Shown: positions 1 through 8,181, counted from the stretch's first letter. The stretch is 30,861 nucleotides of DNA from an uncultured Bacteroidota bacterium (GCA_903953615.1 CAJBKH010000121.1:1-30861), one strand, 5' to 3'. The notes: generated from the sequence alone by a model not told the origin. Made by a program: numbers and translations.

Positions 1-962
1 ATGTTTTGGGTAATGGCATCAGAAGCGTTTAATTTACAAGCTCTCTCAAGCAAACGACTGTGTAAGTAGAACACGTCACCTGGGTAAGCCTCACGTCCTG
101 GTGGACGTCTTAACAACAATGACACCTCACGGTAAGCCACGGCTTGTTTAGATAAATCGTCATAAACGATCAATGCTGGCAAACCTCTGTCTCTAAAGAA
201 CTCACCAATCGCAGCACCGGCCATTGGCGCAAAAAACTGCAATGGTGCTGGAGAAGATGAAGAAGCTGTTAATACCACTGTATATGGCATAGCACCTTTT
301 TCTTCTAAAGTTTTTACAACTTGCTTAACGGTAGATTCTTTCTGACCGATAGCAACGTAAATACAATATACTGGTTTACCTTTTTCGTAAAATTCTTTTT
401 GATTGATAATGGTATCGATAGCAACCGCAGTTTTACCTGTTTGTCTATCACCGATAATCAACTCACGTTGACCTCTACCAATTGGAATCATTGCATCAAT
501 TGATTTGATACCTGTTTGCAATGGCTCTTTTACTGGCTCACGGAACAATACACCTGGTGCTTTACGCTCCAAAGGCATTTCGAACATTTCGCCTGTCAAA
601 GGACCTTTACCATCAATTGGTTCACCAAGGGTATTGATAACACGGCCTAACATGCCCTCTGTAACATTAATCGAAGCGATTTTACCAGTTCTGCGAACGG
701 TATCACCTTCTTTGATTAAAGTACTGCTACCGAACAATACGGCACCAATGTTATCTTCTTCAAGGTTCAATACAATGGCTTTCATGCCATTTTCAAATTC
801 AATCAATTCACCTGATTGAACCTGGGTAAGACCGTGGATACGGGCAATACCATCACCTACTTGAAGTACAGTACCTACTTGTTCTAGTTCGGCTTCTGTT
901 TTAAAGTTTGTTATCTGTTGTTTCAGAATTGCTGAAACTTCATCAGGTCTAATTTCTGCCAT
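1..962 (-). CDS. atpA: ATP synthase F1 subunit alpha (3' end cut by window edge)
   Basis: Alpha subunit of the F1 catalytic head, a non-catalytic nucleotide-binding subunit of the alpha3-beta3 hexamer on the cytoplasmic side of the membrane. About 320 of an expected ~525 residues are visible. The protein starts MAEIRPDEVSAIL at the ATG at 960-962 and runs off the left edge. The P-loop GDRQTGKT lies at about residues 171-178 and is followed by the family's conserved QKESTV segment. It is the last visible gene of the minus-strand atp run, 11 bp after atpH. The missing C-terminal third lies outside the window, so nothing suggests a pseudogene. Identification is firm from the near-continuous match to the family consensus. 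Confidence 0.97.
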   Translation of the reverse strand, partial: MAEIRPDEVSAILKQQITNFKTEAELEQVGTVLQVGDGIARIHGLTQVQSGELIEFENGMKAIVLNLEEDNIGAVLFGSSTLIKEGDTVRRTGKIASINVTEGMLGRVINTLGEPIDGKGPLTGEMFEMPLERKAPGVLFREPVKEPLQTGIKSIDAMIPIGRGQRELIIGDRQTGKTAVAIDTIINQKEFYEKGKPVYCIYVAIGQKESTVKQVVKTLEEKGAMPYTVVLTASSSSPAPLQFFAPMAGAAIGEFFRDRGLPALIVYDDLSKQAVAYREVSLLLRRPPGREAYPGDVFYLHSRLLERACKLNASDAITQN

Positions 963-973
963 GATTTATTATT

Positions 974-1513
974 TTATGCGATGTTTAATTCTTTTTTAAG
1001 GTTTCTTAATTTGGCGGCAATGCTGCTATCTAGCAAATTGTCTCCAAACTTGATTACTAATCCACCAATTACGGAAGGATTAATACTACTGTGCAATTCA
1101 ATTGATTTTGCACCTGTTTTATCCATTACAAATTGTTTAATACTTTGTAAGGTTTGCTCATCTGCAGCAACTGCAGATTCTATATTTACTTTCTGTATGC
1201 CTTGATGCGCTCTGTAAGCAGATAAGAATGATTCAGCAATTTCTGCTAAAACATTTTCTCTGTTCTTAGAACAAACCAGTGCTATCAAATTGATGGTTAA
1301 TGCATCAAAATTTTTGAAAATAGTTTTCAAAGCCACCAACTTCTGATCAGCATTAATAATAGGATTTGACAAAACATTTCTCAAATCTTTACTTGACTCG
1401 CAAGTATCGAGAAGTGTCTGCATATTATCTGCAACTACTGATAATTTGTTATCAGCAATGGCTTGTTGAATCAGCGCTTGTGCGTATCGATTGGCTATTT
1501 TAATTTCTGACAT
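974..1513 (-). CDS. atpH: ATP synthase F1 subunit delta (OSCP)
   Basis: Delta subunit of the peripheral stalk; it ties the top of the alpha3-beta3 head to the b subunits. The 179-residue length is usual for the family. The helical N-terminal half begins IANRYAQALIQQA, which is the characteristic opening of AtpH. The C-terminal part contains the conserved pattern PSVIGGLVIKFGDNLLDSS before a basic end (residues ~147-175). The start ATG is at 1511-1513, 3 bp after the atpF stop. Gene order F-H-A is the standard bacterial order, which supports the call. Confidence 0.95.
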   Translation of the reverse strand: MSEIKIANRYAQALIQQAIADNKLSVVADNMQTLLDTCESSKDLRNVLSNPIINADQKLVALKTIFKNFDALTINLIALVCSKNRENVLAEIAESFLSAYRAHQGIQKVNIESAVAADEQTLQSIKQFVMDKTGAKSIELHSSINPSVIGGLVIKFGDNLLDSSIAAKLRNLKKELNIA

Positions 1514-1516
1514 TGA

Positions 1517-2026
1517 TTAAGCGATCGCTTGTTGATTGTTGTTCAGGTTGTTAACTTGACTCGCTATAATAGCTTGTTGCTCTGCATTATTAGACAATTG
1601 ATTGCTAATTAGTTTCTCAGCAATGTTGACAGATAAAGTAGCTACCTGACCTTTTAACTCGGCAATTGCATTTTGCTTTTGCTTGTTAATTTCTTCAGTT
1701 GCTCTTTGAATCATGCGTTTGCCTTCTTCTTCAGCAGACTTTTTAGCTTCGGCAATGATTTCGTTTTTCATTTCCTTCGCTTCTTTTAATATCTGGTCGC
1801 GCTCTTCTCTTGCTTGTTTGTGTAAAGCCTCATTATCGCTGTTCAATTTTGCCATTTGTTCGCGTGCAACTTCAGCCGATTTTAAAGCTTCGTCGATAGA
1901 GTGTTCTCTCTCGTGTAAAGCAGTTAAAATTGGTTTCCATGCGAACTTCTTAAGCAAGAACATTAACAAGCCAAATACCAATAACATCCAAAAGGTAAGA
2001 CCTAAACCGGGTAATACTAAATCCAT
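1517..2026 (-). CDS. atpF: ATP synthase Fo subunit b
   Basis: Membrane-anchored peripheral stalk subunit. The N-terminus (residues ~5-25) is one hydrophobic helix, followed by the family hallmark KKFAWKPIL, then a long charged, alanine- and glutamate-rich helix (residues ~40-145) suited to a dimeric coiled coil. Length is 169 aa, normal for AtpF. The start ATG at 2024-2026 leaves a 76-bp gap to atpE that contains a strong hairpin. It is followed closely by atpH (3-bp spacing), so the two are probably translated from the same message. Confidence 0.95.
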   Translation of the reverse strand: MDLVLPGLGLTFWMLLVFGLLMFLLKKFAWKPILTALHEREHSIDEALKSAEVAREQMAKLNSDNEALHKQAREERDQILKEAKEMKNEIIAEAKKSAEEEGKRMIQRATEEINKQKQNAIAELKGQVATLSVNIAEKLISNQLSNNAEQQAIIASQVNNLNNNQQAIA

Positions 2027-2054
2027 TTTTTTATTTGTTTTTAATTAATGTAAA

Positions 2055-2085
2055 ATTAGCAGGGGATGTTATTTCCCCTGCTAAT
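2055..2085 (-). promoter_or_regulatory. Intercistronic hairpin between atpE and atpF
   Basis: ATTAGCAGGGGA at 2055-2066 and its exact reverse complement at 2074-2085 form a perfect 12-bp stem with a 7-base loop. In the minus-strand message it lies 17 bases after the atpE stop. The downstream side is T-rich (TTTACATTAATT) but lacks a clean T-run, so a full terminator is uncertain. A 3' hairpin could stabilise the atpE message or cause partial termination. Either would fit the need for about ten c subunits per complex. The structure is seen; the role is inferred. Confidence 0.75.
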
Positions 2086-2102
2086 CTGTGGTATCGTTGT
2101 TA

Positions 2103-2357
2103 TTAAACGAACAATATCAAAAGGCAAAGTACGATAGCAAAGAACACCGCACCTTCTACAAGTGCAGCAGCAACAATCATGTTTGCTCTGATATCACCTG
2201 TTGATTCTGGTTGACGGGCAATGCTTTCTAAAGCGCTTTTACCGATGTTTCCGATACCGATACCTGCTCCGATTGCGGCTAAACCTGCACCGATAGCTGC
2301 ACCTAATCTAGATGGGTCGGCTGATACTGCTTGTAATAGAATTTCTAAAATTGACAT
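2103..2357 (-). CDS. atpE: ATP synthase Fo subunit c
   Basis: Proteolipid of the rotating c-ring. The 84-residue protein has two membrane helices (about residues 18-42 and 59-83) joined by the polar loop ARQPES. The ion-carrying carboxylate is Glu68 in the second helix. The first helix is glycine/alanine rich (GAGLAAIGAGIGIG) as in the family. The Gln/Ser-Thr ligand set used by known Na+ c-rings is not apparent: Glu68 is followed by Gly, and there is no Gln in helix 1. A proton-type ring is therefore more likely, which is an inference from motif only. The start ATG is at 2355-2357, 38 bp after atpB. Confidence 0.96.
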   Translation of the reverse strand: MSILEILLQAVSADPSRLGAAIGAGLAAIGAGIGIGNIGKSALESIARQPESTGDIRANMIVAAALVEGAVFFAIVLCLLILFV

Positions 2358-2395
2358 ATTATTGGGGTTTTTATTTGTTTGATTTATTATTTTGA

Positions 2396-3616
2396 TTAAT
2401 GATGATCTTCTGCGTGGTGGTGTTCTTCGGTAGCTGAACCAATGTACAACGATGTTAACAAGGTGAATACATAAGCTTGTAAAAATGCAACTAGTAATTC
2501 CAATACACTCATGAACAAGGTAAAGGCAACTGATAAAACTGATGCGCCAAGGCCTGCACCTACACTCTTTTGACCGAAGATAAATATTAAGCTAAAGAAA
2601 CCTAAGATGATAATGTGACCAGCGGTAATGTTTGCGAACAAACGCAGCATTAATACGAATGGTTTTAATACCACACCAATGATTTCAATTGGAATCAGTA
2701 AGATCCATAAGCCCACTGGTACATCGGGCATGAAAATGTGTTTCCAATAGTGTTTGTTACCAGAGAAATTAACGACAACAAATACAATTAAAGCCAATAT
2801 CATGGTAACTGCTATATTGCCTGTTAAGTTAGCACCAAATGGGAAAATCGGAATTAAACCCATTAGGTTATTGATAAAGATAAAGAAGAAAATACTTAAT
2901 AGCAAAGGTAAGAAACGCGCATAGTGTTTGCCAACTGAAGGTTTGATAACCTCGTCTCTTAAAAAGACAATCAAGGGCTCAACTAAAGATTGTAAACCTT
3001 TAGGTGCTGCTTTACCGCGTGTTTTGTAGGCTTTTGCCACACTTAAGAAAATAAACAACATTAAAGCGGCTCCAATAAATAAGGCTAACACATTTTTAGT
3101 GATAGAAAAATCCATTGGTTTTGCATTCATTACTGCTTTCTTCTCACCAATTTCAATGGTGCCAGCAGCATCAGTTTTGTAAATATGACCGTCGTGTAGT
3201 TTGTAAAAATTGCCTTTGATTTCTACTACTGCATGACCGTGTTCGAATTTAGCTGAAGAGAAAACATGCAAACCATTATCATATAAAATTATTGGAAGTG
3301 GAACACCTACTGGGTGACCGTTGTAATCAAGGATATGCCAATCGTGTGCATCTTTCACGTGATCGAGGATCATTTTACCAGGGTTGAAAGCTTCTACAGC
3401 CTCACCATGTTGTTCACCATGTCCTGCAGCTGAATGCTCGGTGGCGCTTATTTCATGATTTTCGTGAGCAGCTGTCGTATCGGCTTTAACTTCTGTTTTA
3501 TGTTCGCTCACTGGTTCGTTCGCAAAGGAAAAAACGGGTGAAAAAAGCGTAAAAACAGAAATCAGAACAAATAATTGCAACTTACTTAAAATTAAAAGTC
3601 CTTTATTTTCGGGCAT
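2396..3616 (-). CDS. atpB: ATP synthase Fo subunit a with long periplasmic N-terminal extension
   Basis: Proton-channel subunit a. The start at 3614-3616 (MPENKGLLILSKL) gives 406 aa; GTG and ATG codons just upstream are alternatives, and an in-frame extension to 3724 would run far into the preceding gene. Residues 1-32 look like a cleavable signal peptide (ending VFSFA). A His-rich segment follows at about 48-75, then a soluble domain of about 100 residues, then the usual membrane helices from about residue 172. The essential arginine is Arg325 in MLRLFANITAGH, with Glu311 and His334 nearby. The C-terminus is also His-rich (EEHHHAEDHH). Signal peptide plus extension is the Bacteroidota form as I recall it. 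The gene overlaps the AtpI-like gene by 14 bp. Confidence 0.93.
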   Translation of the reverse strand: MPENKGLLILSKLQLFVLISVFTLFSPVFSFANEPVSEHKTEVKADTTAAHENHEISATEHSAAGHGEQHGEAVEAFNPGKMILDHVKDAHDWHILDYNGHPVGVPLPIILYDNGLHVFSSAKFEHGHAVVEIKGNFYKLHDGHIYKTDAAGTIEIGEKKAVMNAKPMDFSITKNVLALFIGAALMLFIFLSVAKAYKTRGKAAPKGLQSLVEPLIVFLRDEVIKPSVGKHYARFLPLLLSIFFFIFINNLMGLIPIFPFGANLTGNIAVTMILALIVFVVVNFSGNKHYWKHIFMPDVPVGLWILLIPIEIIGVVLKPFVLMLRLFANITAGHIIILGFFSLIFIFGQKSVGAGLGASVLSVAFTLFMSVLELLVAFLQAYVFTLLTSLYIGSATEEHHHAEDHH

Positions 3617-4010
3617 CTTCACCATTTTTATCTTTTTCTGAATTGGTGCGCAATTTAGAAAGGATAAATTGAATTTCAAAGCCTGTGTAAATAAAATATG
3701 TAATAAGCATAAAAACAACTGCAAATTTATTTGGTATTACACTAATATTCAGATAGATGACAATAAATATTAATGCTAAAATCATTTTCAATCCCATCGA
3801 ACCAAAATAGATTGCGTTGAATTTCGATTGAGAAACATTTACCGCCCCAGAAATTTTACGCATGGCAAACAAGGTATTGAACAAGAAAATTAAAATACTG
3901 CCCATGAGCCAATATTTATCGTTCCAAAGGAATTTTCCACTTGGCAGAACAAGGGCAATTATCAGCAAAACAACCGTTGCTAAATAGATTTGTAGTTTTT
4001 TAGGCTTCAT
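3603..4010 (-). CDS. AtpI-like four-helix membrane protein
   Basis: Small membrane protein of 135 aa with four predicted hydrophobic helices (about residues 7-24, 33-50, 68-90 and 94-116) and a charged cytoplasmic tail ending KDKNGEDARK. Size, topology and position directly before atpB fit the ATP synthase I chain type, thought to help c-ring or Fo assembly. No diagnostic motif is visible, so the family is assigned mainly from context. Its ATG overlaps the AtpZ stop in an ATGA arrangement, and its 3' end overlaps the atpB start, so translation is probably coupled through the three genes. Confidence 0.7.
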   Translation of the reverse strand: MKPKKLQIYLATVVLLIIALVLPSGKFLWNDKYWLMGSILIFLFNTLFAMRKISGAVNVSQSKFNAIYFGSMGLKMILALIFIVIYLNISVIPNKFAVVFMLITYFIYTGFEIQFILSKLRTNSEKDKNGEDARK

Positions 4011-4204
4011 AGTTTTTTAATTATATAATACATGGCTGTAAAAATGCCAAGGAATACACCAATGAGAGTGAAGACAGGAAATTTGATTGCTAAAATTTTG
4101 TCTAAGTAGTTTCCGCCAAATGTCAGAATTGTAATAATGGCTGCCATTTGAATAGCAATAGATGAATACTTGCCATAATCTGAAAGTGGCGCTTTTTTTT
4201 GCAA
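4007..4204 (-). CDS. atpZ: AtpZ/AtpI-family protein, TTG start
   Basis: A 65-residue protein with two hydrophobic helices (about residues 14-34 and 40-62) around a short charged loop (NYLDKILAIKFP). This is the layout of the AtpZ/ATPase_gene1 family found at the head of atp operons, with a proposed role in ATP synthase assembly or Mg2+ handling. The only usable full-length start is TTG at 4202-4204, because a stop codon lies three codons upstream. The next ATG would remove half of the first helix. It lies 10 bp after the bactofilin stop and overlaps the next gene by 4 bp. Confidence 0.82.
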   Translation of the reverse strand: MQKKAPLSDYGKYSSIAIQMAAIITILTFGGNYLDKILAIKFPVFTLIGVFLGIFTAMYYIIKKL

Positions 4205-4214
4205 TGTGAATTAA

Positions 4215-4589
4215 TTAGCTAACAGTTTTATCGCTGGTTTTGTGCATGTAGCAATTGCCGTTAAACACTGCACCGCTTTCGATGATAATTTTGGCGGTTT
4301 TAATATTGCCATTGATTTTAGCTGTCGCTCTTAAAAACAAAGTTTCAGCAATTTCAACATCACCATCGATTTTGCCAGAAATATCAGCACTTCTAGCAAT
4401 GGTATTGCCAATAATTTCGGCACTTGCGCCCAATGCGATTTTTGATTTTGAAATAACATTGCCGTGAATTTTGCCATCCACTCTTAAATCACCGTCAGAG
4501 GTTATATCACCTGTTAAAAGTGTACCGGTGCCTATCATGTTCAAGGCCGACCCTTGGTTATTATCGGATTTGTTATTTTTATTCAGCAT
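4215..4589 (-). CDS. Bactofilin (polymer-forming cytoskeletal protein)
   Basis: Bactofilins form filaments from a right-handed beta-helix and act as scaffolds for cell-wall enzymes at the inner membrane. Here 124 aa start at the ATG at 4587-4589; a TTG four codons upstream is less likely. A polar tail of about 15 residues precedes the core. The core (about residues 18-112) shows the repeated short beta-strand pattern with Gly/Asp turns, for example GTGTLLTGDITSDGDLRVDGKI followed by GNV, GNT, GDV and GNI turns spaced about 17-18 residues apart. It sits 17 bp after a LytM-like membrane protein, a pairing seen with other bactofilins. Confidence 0.9.
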   Translation of the reverse strand: MLNKNNKSDNNQGSALNMIGTGTLLTGDITSDGDLRVDGKIHGNVISKSKIALGASAEIIGNTIARSADISGKIDGDVEIAETLFLRATAKINGNIKTAKIIIESGAVFNGNCYMHKTSDKTVS

Positions 4590-4606
4590 TTTGTTCTGCA
4601 ATAATA

Positions 4607-5515
4607 TTAAAAAGAAATATAATTTAAAGGATTAACTGCAACACCATTGTGCCAAAGTTCGAATTTTAGTCCTTTTAATTTACTTTTATTTCCAGCATCG
4701 CCCACTAATGAAATGGTTTCGCCGGCTTTCACAAAAGCGCCAATCTCTTTGTATAACACCCCATTTTGTTTGTAGGTTGACAACCAATTGTTCTGATGTT
4801 GTATACTAATGATATAGCCATATTCAGGTGTCCATCCATTGAAAACAACTGTGCCGTCCATGGCCGCTTTCACAGATTCTTCTCCTTGTGTTACAATTTC
4901 TATAAAAGGTGCCTTTGCTGAATTAAAGGTGCTCGCAACTGTGCCATTAACAGGTGTAAAAAAAAGAAATTCACTACCCAATAAATCTTGTTCAGGACTA
5001 AAATCTGCAACGCCAGTATTCACCATTGGTCGTTGTTTTTCTTCCTTTTGTTTAGCACTTTCTATAATTGAAGTGGCATTTTGAACCCTATCGCCATCTG
5101 CCTTGGTTTCGTTAATTTCAAGTTCAACCGTTCTACTTTTGTCTGCTTTATAAGGCAAATCATAAGCTGTTACATCCTCGCCATTGATAATTTGTTTCAT
5201 GGCCAATTCCCTTTTTTCGGCAATTGAAAGCTTGTTTTCTAGCTTATTTAGTTTGTTCAACACATCATTTTTCATTTTTCCGTCAAAATTTTGTGCGTAA
5301 CCTGGTGCGTAATCTTTGACAGTAGGAAACAAGGTATAAACACCCCAACTAATTAAGGAGAACAATAGCAAACCGGCTGATACCACTAACAATACGTTTC
5401 CTGGAGAGAGGCTGAGTGAAGTCTTTTCTTGGAAATTCGTTTCATTAATTATTAGCAAGCGGTACTTGTTTTTTAACTTTAAAAGTAATTTTCTTTTCTC
5501 TTGTTTCTTTTCCAT
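4607..5515 (-). CDS. Membrane-anchored M23/LytM-like protein, catalytic residues missing
   Basis: The start ATG at 5513-5515 gives 302 aa; upstream in-frame sequence would cross the divergent promoter region. The layout is a basic cytoplasmic N-terminus (1-38), one membrane helix (about 41-63), a charged linker with a possible coiled coil (82-110), and a LytM-fold domain (about 184-300) beginning FFTPVNGTVASTF and ending VNPLNYISF. The fold is recognisable but the zinc ligands are not. There is no HxxxD motif near 200-212. The usual tyrosine-x-His is Tyr-Lys-Gln (248-250), and the HxHFELW motif reads GLKFELW (282-288). It is probably a pseudo-peptidase that binds or regulates, like EnvC-type LytM proteins. 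Bactofilin follows immediately. Confidence 0.82.
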   Translation of the reverse strand: MEKKQEKRKLLLKLKNKYRLLIINETNFQEKTSLSLSPGNVLLVVSAGLLLFSLISWGVYTLFPTVKDYAPGYAQNFDGKMKNDVLNKLNKLENKLSIAEKRELAMKQIINGEDVTAYDLPYKADKSRTVELEINETKADGDRVQNATSIIESAKQKEEKQRPMVNTGVADFSPEQDLLGSEFLFFTPVNGTVASTFNSAKAPFIEIVTQGEESVKAAMDGTVVFNGWTPEYGYIISIQHQNNWLSTYKQNGVLYKEIGAFVKAGETISLVGDAGNKSKLKGLKFELWHNGVAVNPLNYISF

Positions 5516-5539
5516 GTCAAAAATGTGCTTTGCAAATAA

Positions 5540-5561
5540 TAAATTTGCGTTTTCAAAGTTA
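5540..5561. promoter_or_regulatory. Divergent -7 promoter elements for the atp-side operon and porW
   Basis: Two matches to the Bacteroidota -7 consensus TAnnTTTG face opposite ways in the short gap between the divergent genes. TAAATTTG at 5540-5547 reads rightward toward porW. TAACTTTG, read on the minus strand from 5561 to 5554, faces the LytM/bactofilin/atp run. Predicted starts would leave leaders of about 30 bases on each side. No convincing -33 TTG was found at the right distance for either, so these are candidates only. Confidence 0.4.
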
Positions 5562-5583
5562 CATACAAATAAACAAGAAAAAT

Positions 5584-8172
5584 TTGAATCGTTTAAAAAT
5601 AATAGCAATATTCCTGATTTGTTCTACCGCGACAAGCAAAGCACAATCTGTGCTTTCGAAAATATGGCATAACACAGTTTCTCATTATAACTATTATTAC
5701 AATGCGAGTCTTTTAATTACAGAAGCCGAAGACAACACATACCTAGCTTACAAAGATAATTTCAAGGACATACTATCGCTCTACCCAATTGGAGATGAAG
5801 CTTCGTTAAAAGGCAATAGTGCCAAAATGGATGAGGTACTTAAAAAATGTTCTCATATCATAGATAAGCACAGTAAGAGCAAATGGGTTGATGATAGCTA
5901 TTTGCAAATGGGGAATGCACAATTTTATAAAGGCGATTTTTATGCAGCCATAGAAGTGTATGAATATGTTGCAGGTAATTTTAAAAACACGATTCCAGGC
6001 GCCAAAGCCGAAATTAATTTATTGCTTACGTATATTCAACTTAAAAAGTATGATGATGCTGAGGCGTTGTATACCAAATTAAACAACAAAAAAGATTTTC
6101 CCGAGAAACTCAAAACATCGCTTAACATCGCAGGGGCCGCAATTAATATTAAGCAGAAAAAATACCAAGTAGCTATTAAATTACTTGAGCTATCTATCCC
6201 AAAAATTAAAAACAGAGCTAAAAAAATTCGTTACAATTTTGTGCTAGCGCAATTGTATGCCTTAACCAAGAAGAATGCTGATGCACTCGAAAAATACAAG
6301 AAGGTCGTAAAACTAAACCCTCCTTATGAATTTGCATTTAATGCCAAATTGAACATGGCAAAAGCCATCAATACAAAAAACCGTGGCGAGGTGCGTGAGG
6401 CGATGACAACCCTCAGAACCATGTTGAAGGATGACAAGAACATTGATTATTTTGATCAGATATACTACGAATTAGGTAATTTAGAATTGGCAGATAAAAA
6501 CGAATCCCAAGCCATTGTCGAGTACAGTAATTGTTTGAGAAGTAAAAACAGTGATCTCAATATTCGCAGCTTGACGTATTTGGCATTGGCCGATTTGTAT
6601 TTCAAAAAACAAGATTATTTAAACGCTCAAGTTTATTATGATAGCTCGGCCAGAAGTACTGATAAAAATAGTCCTGAGTACACCAATATTAATGCAAAAA
6701 ATCAAATTCTAAACGAACTCATCAAGCACCTTTTAAATATAAAAGAAAAAGATAGTCTGTTAAAATTGGCTGACAATAAAAAGTTAATGGAAAAAACCAT
6801 TGACAATTTAATAAAGGAAGAAAAAGAGAAAGCCGAGGAGAAAAAACAATTAGAAGAAAGACAAAAGATACAACAACAATTGGCGACCCAAAATGCGCAA
6901 GCACCCGTCAGTTCAACCAATTTTCCATTCTATAATCAAACGGCAAAGGCCAAAGGCATACAAGAGTTTCAACGCATCTGGGGCAACCGCGAATTGGCAG
7001 AATACTGGGGTATAGGCAGCAATAAAACGGCCGCATTGCAAAAGTTTAATGATGCACAAGAGAATGATGACCCAGGCAGTGAAGAAAAAAGAAAGCTGTT
7101 AGAAGATGTGCCTGATGAGCGCAAGAAATACTACTACAGTATTCCCTTTACAAAAGAGGATAAACAAAAAATGCGAGATGATATTTCGGAATCTTATTAT
7201 TTAGGGGCCAATGTCTATTATCAAAGTTTAAAGGAAAACGAGAAGGCAAAAAAAATGTTGGAGGAAATGTTGGTTCGCTTTCCAAAAAGTAAATATGAAA
7301 TCAATGCATGGTATTTATTAGCCCGCATTAACAAAGAGCAAGGTAAAATGGACCGCTTTGATTATTACACCGATTTGATTCGCAAGGCCGACCCAAAAAG
7401 TGATTTCTTGAATGTTTTAGAACATAACGACAATGATAGTACTAGCAGTGCTCAAGTTGCAGAAAAGGCAGATGATGAAGTTGAGATTTTATACAATAAA
7501 ACCTATGGTGCATTTAAATCTGAAAAGTATGCAGACGTGCTTGTTTATAAGAAAGAAAACGATTTAAAGTATACGGGCAATCCTTTGCAAGTGAACTTCG
7601 ATTATCTAGAAGCCTTGTCAATAGGCAAACAAGGAGATTTGGGTTTATTTGAGAAGAAATTACAAGCCATTGTCGACAATTATCCATTAACAGATATTGG
7701 CAAGCAAGCTGGCGAAACATTGCAAATTTTAAAGGCTAAAAACGCAAAGGCCAATCCAGCAGTGGAGAACAAAATGGGAAATAAAAATGCAGGTAATAGT
7801 TTATATAAATACAACGAAGCTGAACCTCATTTTTTTATGTTGATAGTGCCACAGAATATCAATATCAATCAAATTAAAACCATACTTAGCAATTTCAATA
7901 AATCGCAATTTAGCACAGAAGACCTTCAAATTACCAACAGTTTAATTGGTTCAGAATATCAAACTGTGGTGATCAATAATTTTTCTACATTCGCCAAGGT
8001 AAAAGAATACCTCGTGCAAATAAAAAGCAATACAGCGCTTTTTGCAGAAGTAAAAGACTACCAGCTTTTTCAAAACTTTATGATCAGTCAGGAGAATTTC
8101 GGAATTTTGATTGGCGAAAAAAAACTAGACAATTACTTGCTCTTTTATAAATCCTCCTACCCCACCAACTAA
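5584..8172 (+). CDS. porW: TPR protein, PorW/SprE-like type IX secretion/gliding component
   Basis: The start is placed at TTG 5584-5586 because it begins a clean signal peptide (MNRLKIIAIFLIC...ATSKA), giving 862 aa; an earlier TTG at 5530 adds 18 residues and breaks that pattern. After cleavage comes WHNTVSHYNYYYNA, close to the PorW/SprE N-terminal signature. Several TPR-like repeats follow (about residues 85-370), then a Lys/Glu/Gln-rich helical stretch (about 385-440), further TPRs (about 540-610) and a C-terminal alpha/beta domain. PorW/SprE proteins support T9SS secretion and gliding in Bacteroidota. Known members are described as lipoproteins, but here the only signal-peptide Cys is preceded by F-L-I, not a lipobox, so signal peptidase I cleavage seems likelier. 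Confidence 0.8.
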   Translation: MNRLKIIAIFLICSTATSKAQSVLSKIWHNTVSHYNYYYNASLLITEAEDNTYLAYKDNFKDILSLYPIGDEASLKGNSAKMDEVLKKCSHIIDKHSKSKWVDDSYLQMGNAQFYKGDFYAAIEVYEYVAGNFKNTIPGAKAEINLLLTYIQLKKYDDAEALYTKLNNKKDFPEKLKTSLNIAGAAINIKQKKYQVAIKLLELSIPKIKNRAKKIRYNFVLAQLYALTKKNADALEKYKKVVKLNPPYEFAFNAKLNMAKAINTKNRGEVREAMTTLRTMLKDDKNIDYFDQIYYELGNLELADKNESQAIVEYSNCLRSKNSDLNIRSLTYLALADLYFKKQDYLNAQVYYDSSARSTDKNSPEYTNINAKNQILNELIKHLLNIKEKDSLLKLADNKKLMEKTIDNLIKEEKEKAEEKKQLEERQKIQQQLATQNAQAPVSSTNFPFYNQTAKAKGIQEFQRIWGNRELAEYWGIGSNKTAALQKFNDAQENDDPGSEEKRKLLEDVPDERKKYYYSIPFTKEDKQKMRDDISESYYLGANVYYQSLKENEKAKKMLEEMLVRFPKSKYEINAWYLLARINKEQGKMDRFDYYTDLIRKADPKSDFLNVLEHNDNDSTSSAQVAEKADDEVEILYNKTYGAFKSEKYADVLVYKKENDLKYTGNPLQVNFDYLEALSIGKQGDLGLFEKKLQAIVDNYPLTDIGKQAGETLQILKAKNAKANPAVENKMGNKNAGNSLYKYNEAEPHFFMLIVPQNININQIKTILSNFNKSQFSTEDLQITNSLIGSEYQTVVINNFSTFAKVKEYLVQIKSNTALFAEVKDYQLFQNFMISQENFGILIGEKKLDNYLLFYKSSYPTN

Positions 8173-8181
8173 TATATACTA

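Noticed and set aside
3617..3724. AtpB start far upstream at 3724.
   Set aside because: It would overlap the AtpI-like gene by 122 bp and place a non-signal segment before a clear signal peptide; starts at 3616-3625 fit better.
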